From the NCBI GenBank assembly GCA_963821935.1, contig CAWGFM010000004.1, forward strand, positions 62,001 to 126,000: a DNA stretch of 64,000 nucleotides, given 5' to 3'. The stretch comes from JAOUEA01 sp963821935. GTDB lineage: Bacteria > Actinomycetota > UBA4738 > HRBIN12. A program made the translations under genes and the position numbers. This document shows, in pieces, positions 16,914 through 24,911 of the stretch. Within the stretch, counting starts at the first letter, position 1. Each line of letters starts with the position of its first letter. The notes beneath the pieces were generated by a model that saw only the letters and a list, made by a program, of their open reading frames with translations, was not told the origin of the DNA and did not search any database.

Positions 16914-18057
16914 CGTGATGACCCATCAGCGTGCGGAAGTCGTCGAAGAGGTAGCGGGAATCGTGGGGTCCGGGTGCGGCTTCGGGGTGGTACTGCACGC
17001 TGAACGCGGGCACATCGAGGCAGCGCAGGCCCTCCAACGTGCCGTCGTTGAGGTTCCAATGCGTCAGATCCACCCGCCCCTTCTCGGACGTGGCGAACCC
17101 GTCCTCGTCCCGCGCCCACCCGTCGGGATCCACGGCGAACCCGTGGTTGTGGCTGGTGATCTCCACGGCGCCCGTCGTGCGGTTCTTCACCGGCTGGTTC
17201 ACGCCGCGATGCCCGAACGTCATCTTGTAGGTGCGCCCGCCCAGGGCGTGCGCGAGGAGCTGGTGGCCCAGACAGATCCCGAAGATGGGCACCCGTCCCA
17301 GGAGGTCGCGGGTCGCTTCGATCCCGTATGCGGTCGCGGATGGGTCGCCGGGACCGTTCGACAGGAAGACACCGTCGAACCCTGCGTCCGCGATCGTGGC
17401 GCCCGGTGTCTGGGCAGGGAAGACCGTGACCTCGATGCCTCCGGCGGCCAGCAGCCGCAGGATGTTGCGCTTGATGCCGAAGTCGTAGGCGGCCACCCGG
17501 AACACGCGCCCGAGGTCGGTCTGGGCGCGGCCCACCAGCTGAGCGGCCTCGTACGGCTCATCGGCCGAGACCGTCCTGGCCAGGTCCGCGCCTGCCATGC
17601 CCTGCGAGGCCGCAACCCGCTCCATCACCGACCCGGGGTCCAGGTCCAGCGTGGAGATCGCGGCACGCATCGATCCTCGATCTCTGAGGAGCCGCGTGAG
17701 CCGGCGTGTGTCGATGCCCTCGATGGCCGTGATGCCGTTCGTCAGCAGGGAATCCTGCAGGGACGCCTCCGAGCGCCACGAGGAGGCACGTCGGGACGCC
17801 TCCCGCACGGCGAACCCGGCCACCTGCACCCGGATGGACTCGGGGTCGTCGTCGTTCACCCCGTAGTTGCCCTGGTGCGGCGAGGTCATCGTCACGATCT
17901 GGCCCGCGTAGGACGGGTCGGTCAGTACTTCCTGATAGCCCGCCATGCCGGTGTTGAACACCGCTTCGCCGAACGTCTCCCCGTCGGCGCCGAACCCGGT
18001 GCCACGGAACGCGGTGCCGTCTTCCAGCACCAGGAGGGCGTCCGGACCCCTCACCAT
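16906..18057 (-). CDS. carA: carbamoyl-phosphate synthase small subunit
   Basis: 383 residues. Glutaminase subunit: the N-terminal CarA domain (FNTGMAGYQEVLTDPSYAGQ) is followed by a class I amidotransferase with nucleophile cysteine in GICLGHQ and the catalytic H and E in YHPEA. It supplies ammonia to CarB. ATG at 18057 directly abuts the pyrC stop. Confidence 0.98.
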   Translation of the reverse strand: MVRGPDALLVLEDGTAFRGTGFGADGETFGEAVFNTGMAGYQEVLTDPSYAGQIVTMTSPHQGNYGVNDDDPESIRVQVAGFAVREASRRASSWRSEASLQDSLLTNGITAIEGIDTRRLTRLLRDRGSMRAAISTLDLDPGSVMERVAASQGMAGADLARTVSADEPYEAAQLVGRAQTDLGRVFRVAAYDFGIKRNILRLLAAGGIEVTVFPAQTPGATIADAGFDGVFLSNGPGDPSATAYGIEATRDLLGRVPIFGICLGHQLLAHALGGRTYKMTFGHRGVNQPVKNRTTGAVEITSHNHGFAVDPDGWARDEDGFATSEKGRVDLTHWNLNDGTLEGLRCLDVPAFSVQYHPEAAPGPHDSRYLFDDFRTLMGHHGA

Positions 18058-19359
18058 CTAGCGCGTCGGCTTCCCGTCGGCGACGGTGAGCGAACCACCG
18101 AACACCGTGCACCGCACCCGTCCCGTCAGCTCGGCGCCGATGAACGCCGAGTTCCGCGCCTTCGACGCGAACGGCGGCTCCACGACCCAGCGCTCGGACG
18201 GGTCGAACACCACCAGGTTGGCCGGCCGCCCCGGCCCGATCGGACCTCCGTGGCCCGCCGCACCCAGGATCCGGGCCGGTGCGAGGCTCATCGCCTCGAT
18301 GGCGCGTGCCGGGCTGATCGAACCGGGTTCGACGAGGTGTGTCCAGACGGCTGCCAAGGCCGTCTCGAGCCCGATCGTGCCGGGAGGAGACAGATCGAAC
18401 TCCGACTCCTTCTCCTCCACCGCGTGCGGTGCGTGGTCCGTCGCGATCGCGTCGATCGTGCCGTCGGCGACCCCTGCACGCAGGGCATCTCGATCCTCAG
18501 CCGTGCGCAGCGGCGGGTTGACCTTGAAGTTCGTGTCGTATGCCACCAGGTGGTCGTCGGTGTAGACCAGGTGGTGCGGGGTGACCTCCGCGGTGATCCG
18601 CACGCCCTCGGCCTTGGCGGCGCGCACCAGGTCGACCGATCGTGCGCTGGACAGATGGCACAGATGCAGACGTCCGCCGGTCATGCGTGCCATCGCGATG
18701 TCCCGGGCGACGATCGTCTCCTCTGCCTCGGCGGGCCGGCCCGTCAGCCCGAGCGAGTACGAGTTGGGCCCTTCGTGCATGTGCCCGTCCATCACCAACG
18801 AGGCGTCCTCGCAATGGTCGGCGATGACGACCTCCTGCGGGAACGCCTTCGCGTAGGTGAGGGCGTTGCGCAGCATGCGCGCGGTGGGCACGCAGTTGCC
18901 GTCGTCGCTGAACACCCGCACCCCGGCTTCGACCATGTCCCCGATCTCGGCGAGCGACTCGCCCGCTTGCGCCTTCGTGATGGCGCCGACCGGGAACACG
19001 TCCGCCAGGCCCGCCGCCATCGCCTTCTCGCGGATCTCCGCGACGACACCGGCGTGGTCGGTCACGGGCTCGGTGTTGGCCATCGACGAGATGGCCGTGT
19101 ATCCACCGGCTGCCGCGGCCCGCGTGCCGGTCTCGACGGTCTCCTTGTGCTCGAAGCCGGGCTCGCGCAGGTGCGTGTGCAGGTCGACCAACCCGGGCGC
19201 CACGATCAGCCCGTCGCAGCCGATCGCCTCGGCGCCCTCGGCAGGGAGCCCGGGACCCACCGCCTCGATCGTGCCGCCGACGATGGCGACGTCGGCCACG
19301 ATGTCGAGACCCGACGCAGGGTCGAGCACCCGGCCTCCGCGGAGCAGCAGCTCAGCCAT
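18058..19359 (-). CDS. pyrC: dihydroorotase
   Basis: 433 residues. Metal-dependent amidohydrolase closing carbamoyl aspartate to dihydroorotate. Metal and substrate motifs are all visible: DLHTHLREPG, ADHCED, CHLSS, TPHHL and ATDHAPH. ATG at 19359 is buried within the 3' end of pyrB as sequenced. It belongs to the pyrR-pyrB-pyrC-carA run. Confidence 0.97.
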   Translation of the reverse strand: MAELLLRGGRVLDPASGLDIVADVAIVGGTIEAVGPGLPAEGAEAIGCDGLIVAPGLVDLHTHLREPGFEHKETVETGTRAAAAGGYTAISSMANTEPVTDHAGVVAEIREKAMAAGLADVFPVGAITKAQAGESLAEIGDMVEAGVRVFSDDGNCVPTARMLRNALTYAKAFPQEVVIADHCEDASLVMDGHMHEGPNSYSLGLTGRPAEAEETIVARDIAMARMTGGRLHLCHLSSARSVDLVRAAKAEGVRITAEVTPHHLVYTDDHLVAYDTNFKVNPPLRTAEDRDALRAGVADGTIDAIATDHAPHAVEEKESEFDLSPPGTIGLETALAAVWTHLVEPGSISPARAIEAMSLAPARILGAAGHGGPIGPGRPANLVVFDPSERWVVEPPFASKARNSAFIGAELTGRVRCTVFGGSLTVADGKPTR

Positions 19360-20285
19360 GAGGCTGTCTCCGTACGACCGGCGCCCAGCAGCAGGTAGAG
19401 CAGCGACATGCGGATCGCGATGCCGTTCGTGACCTGTTCCTCGATCACGGCCTGCGGCAGGTCGGCGACGTCGGAGTCGATCTCCACGCCGCGGTTCATG
19501 GGACCTGGGTGCATGATGAGCGACCCTTCCGGCAGCATCGCCGCGCGCGCGGCGGTGAGACCGAACAGCCGGTTGTACTCGCGGACGCTGGGGAAGTACT
19601 CCAGCCGCTGGCGCTCACGCTGCACCCGCAGGATGTAGCAAACGTCGAGCTTGGGCAGCACGGAGGCGATGTCGTAGCTGACGGCGACCCCCCACCGCGG
19701 CGCGTCCGGCGGGATCAGCGTGGGTGGGCCGACCAGCGTGACCTCCGCGCCCATCGTGACCAGGCCGACGCACAGCGAGCGGGCGACGCGGGAGTGCAGG
19801 ACATCGCCCACGATGGCGACGCGCAGTCCGTCGAGGCGCCCCAGCCGCTCACGCATCGTGTACAGATCCAGCAGCGCCTGGGTCGGGTGCTCGTGCGTGC
19901 CGTCCCCGGCATTCAGCACGTGGCCATCCACCCACTTGGTGAGTTGCAGCGGGGAGCCGCTCGAGGAGTGCCTGATCACGATCGCATCTGCTCCCATGGC
20001 TTGCAGCGTGAGGGCGGTGTCCTTGAGACTCTCCCCCTTGCTCACGCTGGAGCCGCCCGCGCTGAAGGTGATCACGTCGGCCGACAACCGCTTGGCGGCC
20101 AGCTCGAAGCTGATGCGTGTGCGGGTGGAGTTCTCCAGGAAGAAGTTGACGACGGTGCGCCCCCGGAGGGCGGGCACCTTCTTGATCACACGCGACCCCA
20201 CCTCGCGGAAGGACTCCGCGGTGTCCAGGATCCTGACCACGTCATCGGCGGTGACGTCGTGCATCGAGAGCAGGTGACGGTTCAC
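19206..20285 (-). CDS. pyrB: aspartate carbamoyltransferase catalytic subunit (C-terminus extended)
   Basis: The enzyme body is intact: carbamoyl-phosphate loop FLENSTRTR, HSSSG, GDGTHEHPTQALLD, HPGPMNRG and the terminal helix GIAIRMSLLYLLLG. It joins carbamoyl phosphate and aspartate. Beyond that helix the frame continues about 57 residues into pyrC DNA and yields Ser/Arg-rich, non-homologous sequence, an overlap of 154 bp. In one other frame a TGA follows the pyrC ATG by only a few bases, so a single-base indel near 19360-19380 would give a normal short overlap. The start ATG at 20285 overlaps the pyrR stop. Confidence 0.92.
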   Translation of the reverse strand: MNRHLLSMHDVTADDVVRILDTAESFREVGSRVIKKVPALRGRTVVNFFLENSTRTRISFELAAKRLSADVITFSAGGSSVSKGESLKDTALTLQAMGADAIVIRHSSSGSPLQLTKWVDGHVLNAGDGTHEHPTQALLDLYTMRERLGRLDGLRVAIVGDVLHSRVARSLCVGLVTMGAEVTLVGPPTLIPPDAPRWGVAVSYDIASVLPKLDVCYILRVQRERQRLEYFPSVREYNRLFGLTAARAAMLPEGSLIMHPGPMNRGVEIDSDVADLPQAVIEEQVTNGIAIRMSLLYLLLGAGRTETASWLSCCSAEAGCSTLRRVSTSWPTSPSSAARSRRWVPGSLPRAPRRSAATG

Positions 20286-20854
20286 GCGCTCACCTCCTCG
20301 TCACGGCGACGGCCGGCTCCCGCTCCCGCTTCCTCTACCACCACGGCGTCGTGGCCATCGAGTTCGGAGACGAGCACCCGAACGTCGTCGGTGCGATGAG
20401 TGGGCGCGTTCTTGCCCACGAAATCCGCCCGGATCGGCAGCTCGCGGTGTCCTCGGTCGACCAAGACCGCCAGCCGGATCCTGGTGGGCCGGCCCAGATC
20501 GGTGAGCGCATCCATCGCGGCACGGATCGTGCGGCCCGTGAACAGCACGTCGTCCACGAGCACCAGGGTGCGCCCATCGATGTCGAAGTCGATCCGCGTC
20601 TCGTGGACCTCGGGTGCCTCGGCCTTCAAGCCGATGTCGTCCCGGTAGAACGTGATGTCCAAGACGCCCACGGGCACCGAGGTGCCTTCGATGCGTTCGA
20701 TCTCGGTCGCCAGCCGCCGGGCCAGGTCGTCGCCGCGGTTCGCGATGCCCACGAGGGCGATGTCGCCCGCACCCTTGTCGCGTTCGATGATCTCGTGCGC
20801 GATCCGGGTGAGTGCACGCCGCACATCATCGGCGTCGAGCAGGGTCCCACTCAA
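20282..20854 (-). CDS. pyrR: PyrR, pyr operon RNA-binding attenuator / uracil phosphoribosyltransferase
   Basis: 190 residues. PRPP-binding motif VLVDDVLFTGRTIRAA and the conserved LVDRGHRELPIRADFVGKN. With UMP bound, PyrR binds an RNA loop in pyr leaders and lowers operon expression. The start is TTG at 20854, overlapping by 2 nt the stop of an 18-codon leader ORF. A PyrR-type hairpin sits 65 nt upstream. It is first in the pyr operon, as usual for autoregulated pyr genes. A short Arg/Glu-rich tail extends past the family core. Confidence 0.95.
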   Translation of the reverse strand: MSGTLLDADDVRRALTRIAHEIIERDKGAGDIALVGIANRGDDLARRLATEIERIEGTSVPVGVLDITFYRDDIGLKAEAPEVHETRIDFDIDGRTLVLVDDVLFTGRTIRAAMDALTDLGRPTRIRLAVLVDRGHRELPIRADFVGKNAPTHRTDDVRVLVSELDGHDAVVVEEAGAGAGRRRDEEVSA

Positions 20855-20907
20855 GGAGAAGGAACGCCCCCTCGGGCATGCGAGGAGGCGTATGGAGGTC
20901 CGTGCAT
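20851..20907 (-). CDS. 18-codon leader ORF coupled to pyrR
   Basis: The frame MHGPPYASSHARGGVPSP starts at ATG 20907, 7 nt after a good GGGAG ribosome-binding site, and ends in TGA sharing two bases with the pyrR TTG. pyrR itself has no close Shine-Dalgarno, so translation of this mini-ORF probably feeds ribosomes to pyrR. Function and expression are inference; no homology is claimed. Confidence 0.5.
   Translation of the reverse strand: MHGPPYASSHARGGVPSP
20865..20890 (-). terminator. terminator-like hairpin in pyr leader
   Basis: In RNA, CGCCUCCUCG pairs with CGAGGGGGCG around a 6-nt loop: 10 bp with one G-U. The pyrimidine-rich tail UUCCUUCUCCUU follows directly. It overlaps the leader ORF and holds the only purine-rich stretch (GAGGGGG) that could serve pyrR as ribosome-binding site. 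It could act as an attenuator or as an RBS-sequestering stem. No clean U-run is present. Confidence 0.5.
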
Positions 20908-20918
20908 CTGGTGCTCCC

Positions 20919-20943
20919 TTCCCGGCCTCGCAGGACCGGACTT
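20919..20943 (-). promoter_or_regulatory. PyrR-binding RNA hairpin
   Basis: A stem CCGG/CCGG presents the loop UCCUGCGAGG, matching the PyrR consensus UCCnGnGAGG. Flanks AAGU and GGGAAGG also resemble known sites. It lies between the candidate -10 (20968-20973) and the leader ORF, immediately upstream of that ORF's ribosome-binding site, so bound PyrR could block its translation. Confidence 0.75.
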
Positions 20944-20967
20944 AAAGGGGGAAGAACTCCTGTGGCG

Positions 20968-20973
20968 AGCATA
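20968..20973 (-). promoter_or_regulatory. candidate -10 box of the pyr operon
   Basis: TATGCT on the minus strand, about 25 nt ahead of the PyrR hairpin. The -35 region is weak (CTTCCA at 17 nt). On the opposite strand, GTACACT near 20983 could be a -10 for tatA, so the two promoters would overlap back to back. Confidence 0.4.
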
Positions 20974-21062
20974 GCAGGGCGGCGTACACTGGAAGCTGAA
21001 CACCGGACGGGACCCGACCCGCACCGGACCTTCCCCGACCGTGAAGAGATGGAGCGTCGAGC

Positions 21063-21326
21063 ATGAACGAGTGGATCATCGTCGGCATCGTGGCCATCGC
21101 CGTCATCTTCGGAGCCACCAAGCTTCCCGAGATCGCGCGCAACCTGGGGCGCTCGTCCAACGAGTTCAAGCGTGGACTGAAGGAAGGCTCCGAGGATGAG
21201 CCCGCCCAGCCCGCACAACCGGTTCAACCCGTGCAGCCGGTCCAGCCCGTGCAGCCGGTCCAGCCCGTTCAGCAGGTGCAACCGGTCGAGCCCAAGCCCG
21301 CCGACCCCTCGGCTTCCGAGAGCTAG
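21063..21326 (+). CDS. tatA: TatA/E twin-arginine translocase subunit
   Basis: 87 residues and the only plus-strand gene. One N-terminal membrane helix (about 3-19), then the hinge FGATKLPE, then an amphipathic helix RNLGRSSNEFKRGLKEG, all diagnostic for TatA. The C-terminus is nine repeats of a Gln-(Pro)-Val tripeptide. TatA oligomers form the pore that exports folded proteins. It stands alone, without tatC nearby. GGAG lies 9 nt before the ATG. Its stop codon shares the palindromic CTAG with the convergent nusB stop. Confidence 0.95.
   Translation: MNEWIIVGIVAIAVIFGATKLPEIARNLGRSSNEFKRGLKEGSEDEPAQPAQPVQPVQPVQPVQPVQPVQQVQPVEPKPADPSASES
21208..21288 (+). repeat. nine tandem 9-bp repeats inside tatA
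   Basis: Unit CA(A/G)CC(C/G)GTN repeated nine times without gaps, encoding the QPV tripeptide series in the TatA tail (the eighth copy reads QQV, the first QPA). The near-identical 18-bp double units in the middle suggest recent slippage expansion. Copy number may vary between strains. Confidence 0.9.
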
Positions 21327-21745
21327 GATCCGTCCGGCAGTTGCGGTGTGCCGCGAGCGATCCGGCCGAGCACGCCGTTCACGAAGGGGCGCGATTCGGC
21401 CGCCGACAGGTCCGACGCTGCCTCAACGGCCTCGCTGATCGCCACGGACGCCGGCACGTCGTCGCGGTGCAGCAGTTCCTCGACCGCCAAGCGCAGGATC
21501 GTCCGATCCAAGGCGGTCATGCGAGCCACGGTCCACCCCTCAGCGTGCTCGGCCAACAGCAGGTCGATGTCGGGGCCGTGTTCGACCACGCCGGCGACCA
21601 GCTCCTCGGTGAAGGGCGGCACCTCGCGATCGGCCGCCCGCCACGACTCGAGGACACGCACGGGGTCCACATCGGTGATGTCGGCCTGGTAGAGGATGTC
21701 GATCGCCAGACGCCGGGCGTCCCGCCGCGACGCCACGGCCCTCAC
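21323..21745 (-). CDS. nusB: transcription antitermination factor NusB
   Basis: 140 residues. All-helical NusB with SRRDARRLAIDILYQADI at the N-terminus and the central RMTALDRTILRLAVEELL, then VAISEAVEAAS. It binds boxA RNA with NusE for rRNA antitermination. The GTG start overlaps the efp stop (GTGA). The stop converges on the tatA stop. Confidence 0.96.
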   Translation of the reverse strand: MRAVASRRDARRLAIDILYQADITDVDPVRVLESWRAADREVPPFTEELVAGVVEHGPDIDLLLAEHAEGWTVARMTALDRTILRLAVEELLHRDDVPASVAISEAVEAASDLSAAESRPFVNGVLGRIARGTPQLPDGS

Positions 21746-22308
21746 GCCTTCACACGTTCGATGTACTCGCCCGAGCGCGTATCGACCTTGATCTGCTCGC
21801 CCTCTTCCAGGAACAGGGGCACGTTGACGATCACCCCGGTCTCGAGAGTGGCCGGCTTCAGCGCCCCCGTGCGGGTGTCGCCCTTGGCGCCCGGGTCACA
21901 CCTGGTGATCGTGAGCGCGAGTGAAGCGGGAAGGTCGACCGAGATCGGCACGCCCTCATGGGTCGAGATCTGGGCCTCGCCGCCCTCGGTGAGGTAGTCC
22001 GACGCACCGCCCACCAAGGTGGCGGGCACGTGGATCTGATCGTAGGTCTGCAGGTCCATGAACACCAGATCGTCGCCATCGGGGTACAGGTACTGGAAGT
22101 CCCTGCGCTCCACGATGGCCTTGTCGACCTTGACGCCGGCGTTGAACGTCCTGTCCAGAACGGCGCCGCTCTTGACGTTGCGCAGCTTGGTGCGCACGAA
22201 CGCCCCACCCTTACCGGGCTTGACGTGCTGGAACTCGATGATCTGGAACAACGTGCCGTCCAGCTCGATCGTCATGCCGTTCTTGAAGTCGTTGGTGGAA
22301 ACGCTCAC
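21742..22308 (-). CDS. efp: elongation factor P
   Basis: 188 residues, three beta-barrel domains. The tRNA-mimic loop reads HVKPGKGGAF, with lysine at the tip as in the Lys-type family. Rescues ribosomes stalled on polyproline stretches. GTG at 22308. The pepP-efp-nusB run is the usual bacterial neighbourhood. Confidence 0.97.
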   Translation of the reverse strand: MSVSTNDFKNGMTIELDGTLFQIIEFQHVKPGKGGAFVRTKLRNVKSGAVLDRTFNAGVKVDKAIVERRDFQYLYPDGDDLVFMDLQTYDQIHVPATLVGGASDYLTEGGEAQISTHEGVPISVDLPASLALTITRCDPGAKGDTRTGALKPATLETGVIVNVPLFLEEGEQIKVDTRSGEYIERVKA

Positions 22309-22345
22309 GCGGGTGTCAGCTCCTCGCCGGGGACGGGTCGCGCCC

Positions 22346-23422
22346 TCACAACTCGATCAGGTCGCGTGAGGAGGTTCCCAGAACACGGCACCCATCATCG
22401 GTGACCTCCACCATGTCCTCGATGCGAACCCCGCCGAGGCCGGGGATGTAGATCCCCGGCTCCACGGTGACGACGGCGCCGGCGGGCAGGATCTGGTCGC
22501 CGTGCTGCTTGCCCAATCGCGGGCCTTCGTGGATGTCCAGGCCCACGCCATGGCCCAAGCCGTGCGTGAAGTACGAGCCATAGCCGGCGTCCTCGATCAC
22601 CGATCGAGCCGCGTCGTCGATGTCGCCGCCGCTCGCCCCGGCCCTGACCGCATCGATGCCGGCGTGCTGGGACTGCTTCACGACGTCGTGCACCTTCTTG
22701 AGCTCGGAAGCGGGCTCACCGAAGGCCACCGTGCGGGTCATGTCGGCGTGATAGCCGGCGCACAATGCACCGAAGTCCACCTTGATGACGTCGCCTTCTT
22801 CGAGCACGCGGCGGTTCGGTTCGTGGTGAGGCTCGGCGGCGTTCTCACCGAACGCCACGATCGAATCGAAGCTGAGCCCATCGGCGCCGTCGCGACGAAG
22901 CAGCCGCTCCAGCTCCCGCGCCACCGCGAGCTCGGTCTGCCCCACGGCCAGGGATTCCAGGATGTCCTCGAACGCCTGATCGGTGGCCTCCTGCGCGGCG
23001 CGGAGGTACCCGAGTTCCTCGTCGTCCTTCACCCAGCGGAGCTGTTCGACCTCATCGTCCAACGGCACCAGCGTGATATCCGGCATCGCCGACGCGAGCC
23101 GCTCGAGCGTTCGGACCGTGACCTGGTTGGCCTCGAAGCCGAGCGTGGAGATGCCGAGGCGATCGGTCTGCTCGGCCACGCTCTGGGCCAGCGAGCCCGG
23201 CGCCGTGACCCGATCCATGTCCGCCACCTCGTGGCGGGACTGTTCCGTGTAGCGCCCATCGGTGAAGAAGATGGAACCGGTTCCGGCGACCAACGCCTGC
23301 CCGCTGGATCCGGTGAACCCCGTCAGGTAACGGACGTTGGTGAGCCCAGTGATCAGGAACGCGTCGACCGCGAGCTCGGGCAGTCTGCCCGCGAGCGCGG
23401 TCCTCCTCAGCTGGTGATCCAC
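22346..23422 (-). CDS. pepP: Xaa-Pro aminopeptidase (M24B)
   Basis: 358 residues. Creatinase-like N-terminal domain (about 1-125) and pita-bread catalytic domain with the five metal ligands visible in VDFGA, ADMTR, GLGHGVGLDIHE, TVEPGIY and RIEDMV. Cleaves N-terminal residues preceding proline. GTG at 23422 overlaps aroQ by 16 nt. It sits directly upstream of efp, a recurrent arrangement. Confidence 0.92.
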   Translation of the reverse strand: MDHQLRRTALAGRLPELAVDAFLITGLTNVRYLTGFTGSSGQALVAGTGSIFFTDGRYTEQSRHEVADMDRVTAPGSLAQSVAEQTDRLGISTLGFEANQVTVRTLERLASAMPDITLVPLDDEVEQLRWVKDDEELGYLRAAQEATDQAFEDILESLAVGQTELAVARELERLLRRDGADGLSFDSIVAFGENAAEPHHEPNRRVLEEGDVIKVDFGALCAGYHADMTRTVAFGEPASELKKVHDVVKQSQHAGIDAVRAGASGGDIDDAARSVIEDAGYGSYFTHGLGHGVGLDIHEGPRLGKQHGDQILPAGAVVTVEPGIYIPGLGGVRIEDMVEVTDDGCRVLGTSSRDLIEL

Positions 23423-23835
23423 GGCATCGCCTCCAAGGCCAGATGATAGCCACCGGCCCCCAGGCCGGTGATGGTCGCCCGGCAGACCTCCGAGATCACC
23501 GAGTGGCGCCGGAACTCCTCACGGGCGTAGATGTTCGACATGTGCACTTCGATCACGGGAAGCTCGCACGCCTCCACCGCATCACGCAACGCGTAGGAAT
23601 AGTGGCTCAGCGCCCCAGGATTGATCACGACCGCGTCATGCCCGGCATCGCGGGCGCCGAGCAGCCGGCCCACGAGATCGCCCTCGGCGTCCGACTGGAA
23701 CCACTCGACCTGGTGCTTCGGCGCCTGATCGGTGACCTCGGTCATGATCTGTTCCAGCGTGTGGCTCCCGTACGTGTCGGGGTCGCGGCGGCCCAGCGCT
23801 CCCAGGTTGGGCCCGAACACGAACAACACCTTCAT
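23407..23835 (-). CDS. aroQ: type II 3-dehydroquinate dehydratase
   Basis: 142 residues. Signatures are GPNLGALGRRDPDTYG with the catalytic arginine and tyrosine, INPGALSHYSYALRDA and VIEVHMSNIYAREEFRRHS with the catalytic histidine. Third step of the shikimate pathway. ATG at 23835 overlaps the aroB stop, following aroC-aroK-aroB. Confidence 0.95.
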   Translation of the reverse strand: MKVLFVFGPNLGALGRRDPDTYGSHTLEQIMTEVTDQAPKHQVEWFQSDAEGDLVGRLLGARDAGHDAVVINPGALSHYSYALRDAVEACELPVIEVHMSNIYAREEFRRHSVISEVCRATITGLGAGGYHLALEAMPWITS

Positions 23836-24911
23836 GCGGCGGCTCCCATGTCGTCCAAGACCTCTCGCACCTGCGCCGACGTGACATCCTCGACCACGGC
23901 CGGCTGGCCCACGTCGCGCAACAACACGAACCGCACGCCGCCGCGGTACTTCTTGTCCGCTCGGAACGCCGACATGATGTCAGCGGCCGGCGGCAGCGGA
24001 CCGTCGGTGTCCAGTCCCAGCGACGACAGCAGCCTCGCCGTCCGCGCCGCCAGGCCGTCCGACGCGAACCCGCGGAGCTCGGCCAGCCGTGCCGCGAACA
24101 TCATGCCCAGCGCCACCGCCTCGCCGTGCGTGCGGCCCGCGAACGCGTCCAGGCGCTCGAGGGCATGGCCCAGGGTGTGGCCGTAGTTCAGGAACAGACG
24201 GATGCCGGTGTCGCGCTCATCGCTCGCCACCGTGCGGGCCTTCACCTCGACGCAGCGCACCACCACCTGCTCCAGCGCGTCGGGATCGCGAGCCAACACC
24301 GGGCCGGGATCGGACTCGAGGCGCGCCAACAGCTCCAGGTCCAGGGTGAGCGCATACTTCGCCACCTCCGCCAGACCCGATCGGAACTCCCGGTCCGGCA
24401 GGCTCGTCAGGGCCTCGACGTCGGCCAGGACCGCTCGCGGCTGGAAGAAGGTTCCCGCCAGGTTCTTGCCCTCGGGCAGATTGACGGCGGTCTTGCCTCC
24501 GATCGCGGCATCGACCTGGGCGGTGAGTGTGGTGGGGATCTGCACGAACGGCATACCCCGCATGTAGGTGGAGGCAACGAACCCGGCCAGGTCACCCACG
24601 GCGCCACCCCCGAGGGCCACCACCACGTCGTCGCGGTGTGCTTCCTGGGTCGCGAGCTGATGCAGCAACACACGGTAGACGTCCAGCGACTTCGCTTCCT
24701 CCCCCGTTGGCACCGTCAGCAGGGTGGTCGGCAGGGTGCGGGCCGACAGCCCGTCGGTGAGCCGATCGAGCCACATGGATGCCACCTCGCGGTCGGCGAC
24801 GACGAAGGCGGTGGCCGCCTCGGGGAACGGCGGCAGATGGGCACCTGCGTCCTCGATGACCCCCTGCCCGACGACAACGTCGTACGCGCCGTCGGGCATG
24901 GGCACGCTCAC
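23832..24911 (-). CDS. aroB: 3-dehydroquinate synthase
   Basis: About 359 residues. NAD-binding GGGAVGDLAGFVA, the TLTAQVDAAIGGKTAVN segment and the zinc site NYGHTLGHALE are intact. Converts DAHP to 3-dehydroquinate. I prefer GTG at 24911, which overlaps the aroK stop as GTGA; a TTG three codons earlier is also open. Confidence 0.96.
   Translation of the reverse strand: MSVPMPDGAYDVVVGQGVIEDAGAHLPPFPEAATAFVVADREVASMWLDRLTDGLSARTLPTTLLTVPTGEEAKSLDVYRVLLHQLATQEAHRDDVVVALGGGAVGDLAGFVASTYMRGMPFVQIPTTLTAQVDAAIGGKTAVNLPEGKNLAGTFFQPRAVLADVEALTSLPDREFRSGLAEVAKYALTLDLELLARLESDPGPVLARDPDALEQVVVRCVEVKARTVASDERDTGIRLFLNYGHTLGHALERLDAFAGRTHGEAVALGMMFAARLAELRGFASDGLAARTARLLSSLGLDTDGPLPPAADIMSAFRADKKYRGGVRFVLLRDVGQPAVVEDVTSAQVREVLDDMGAAA

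Noticed and set aside
13662..19398. Very long open frames on the plus strand opposite carB, carA and pyrC
   Set aside because: They are the antisense frames of GC-rich genes with strong third-position bias. Their translations are Arg/His/Gln-rich with no homology, and the minus-strand genes explain the DNA fully.
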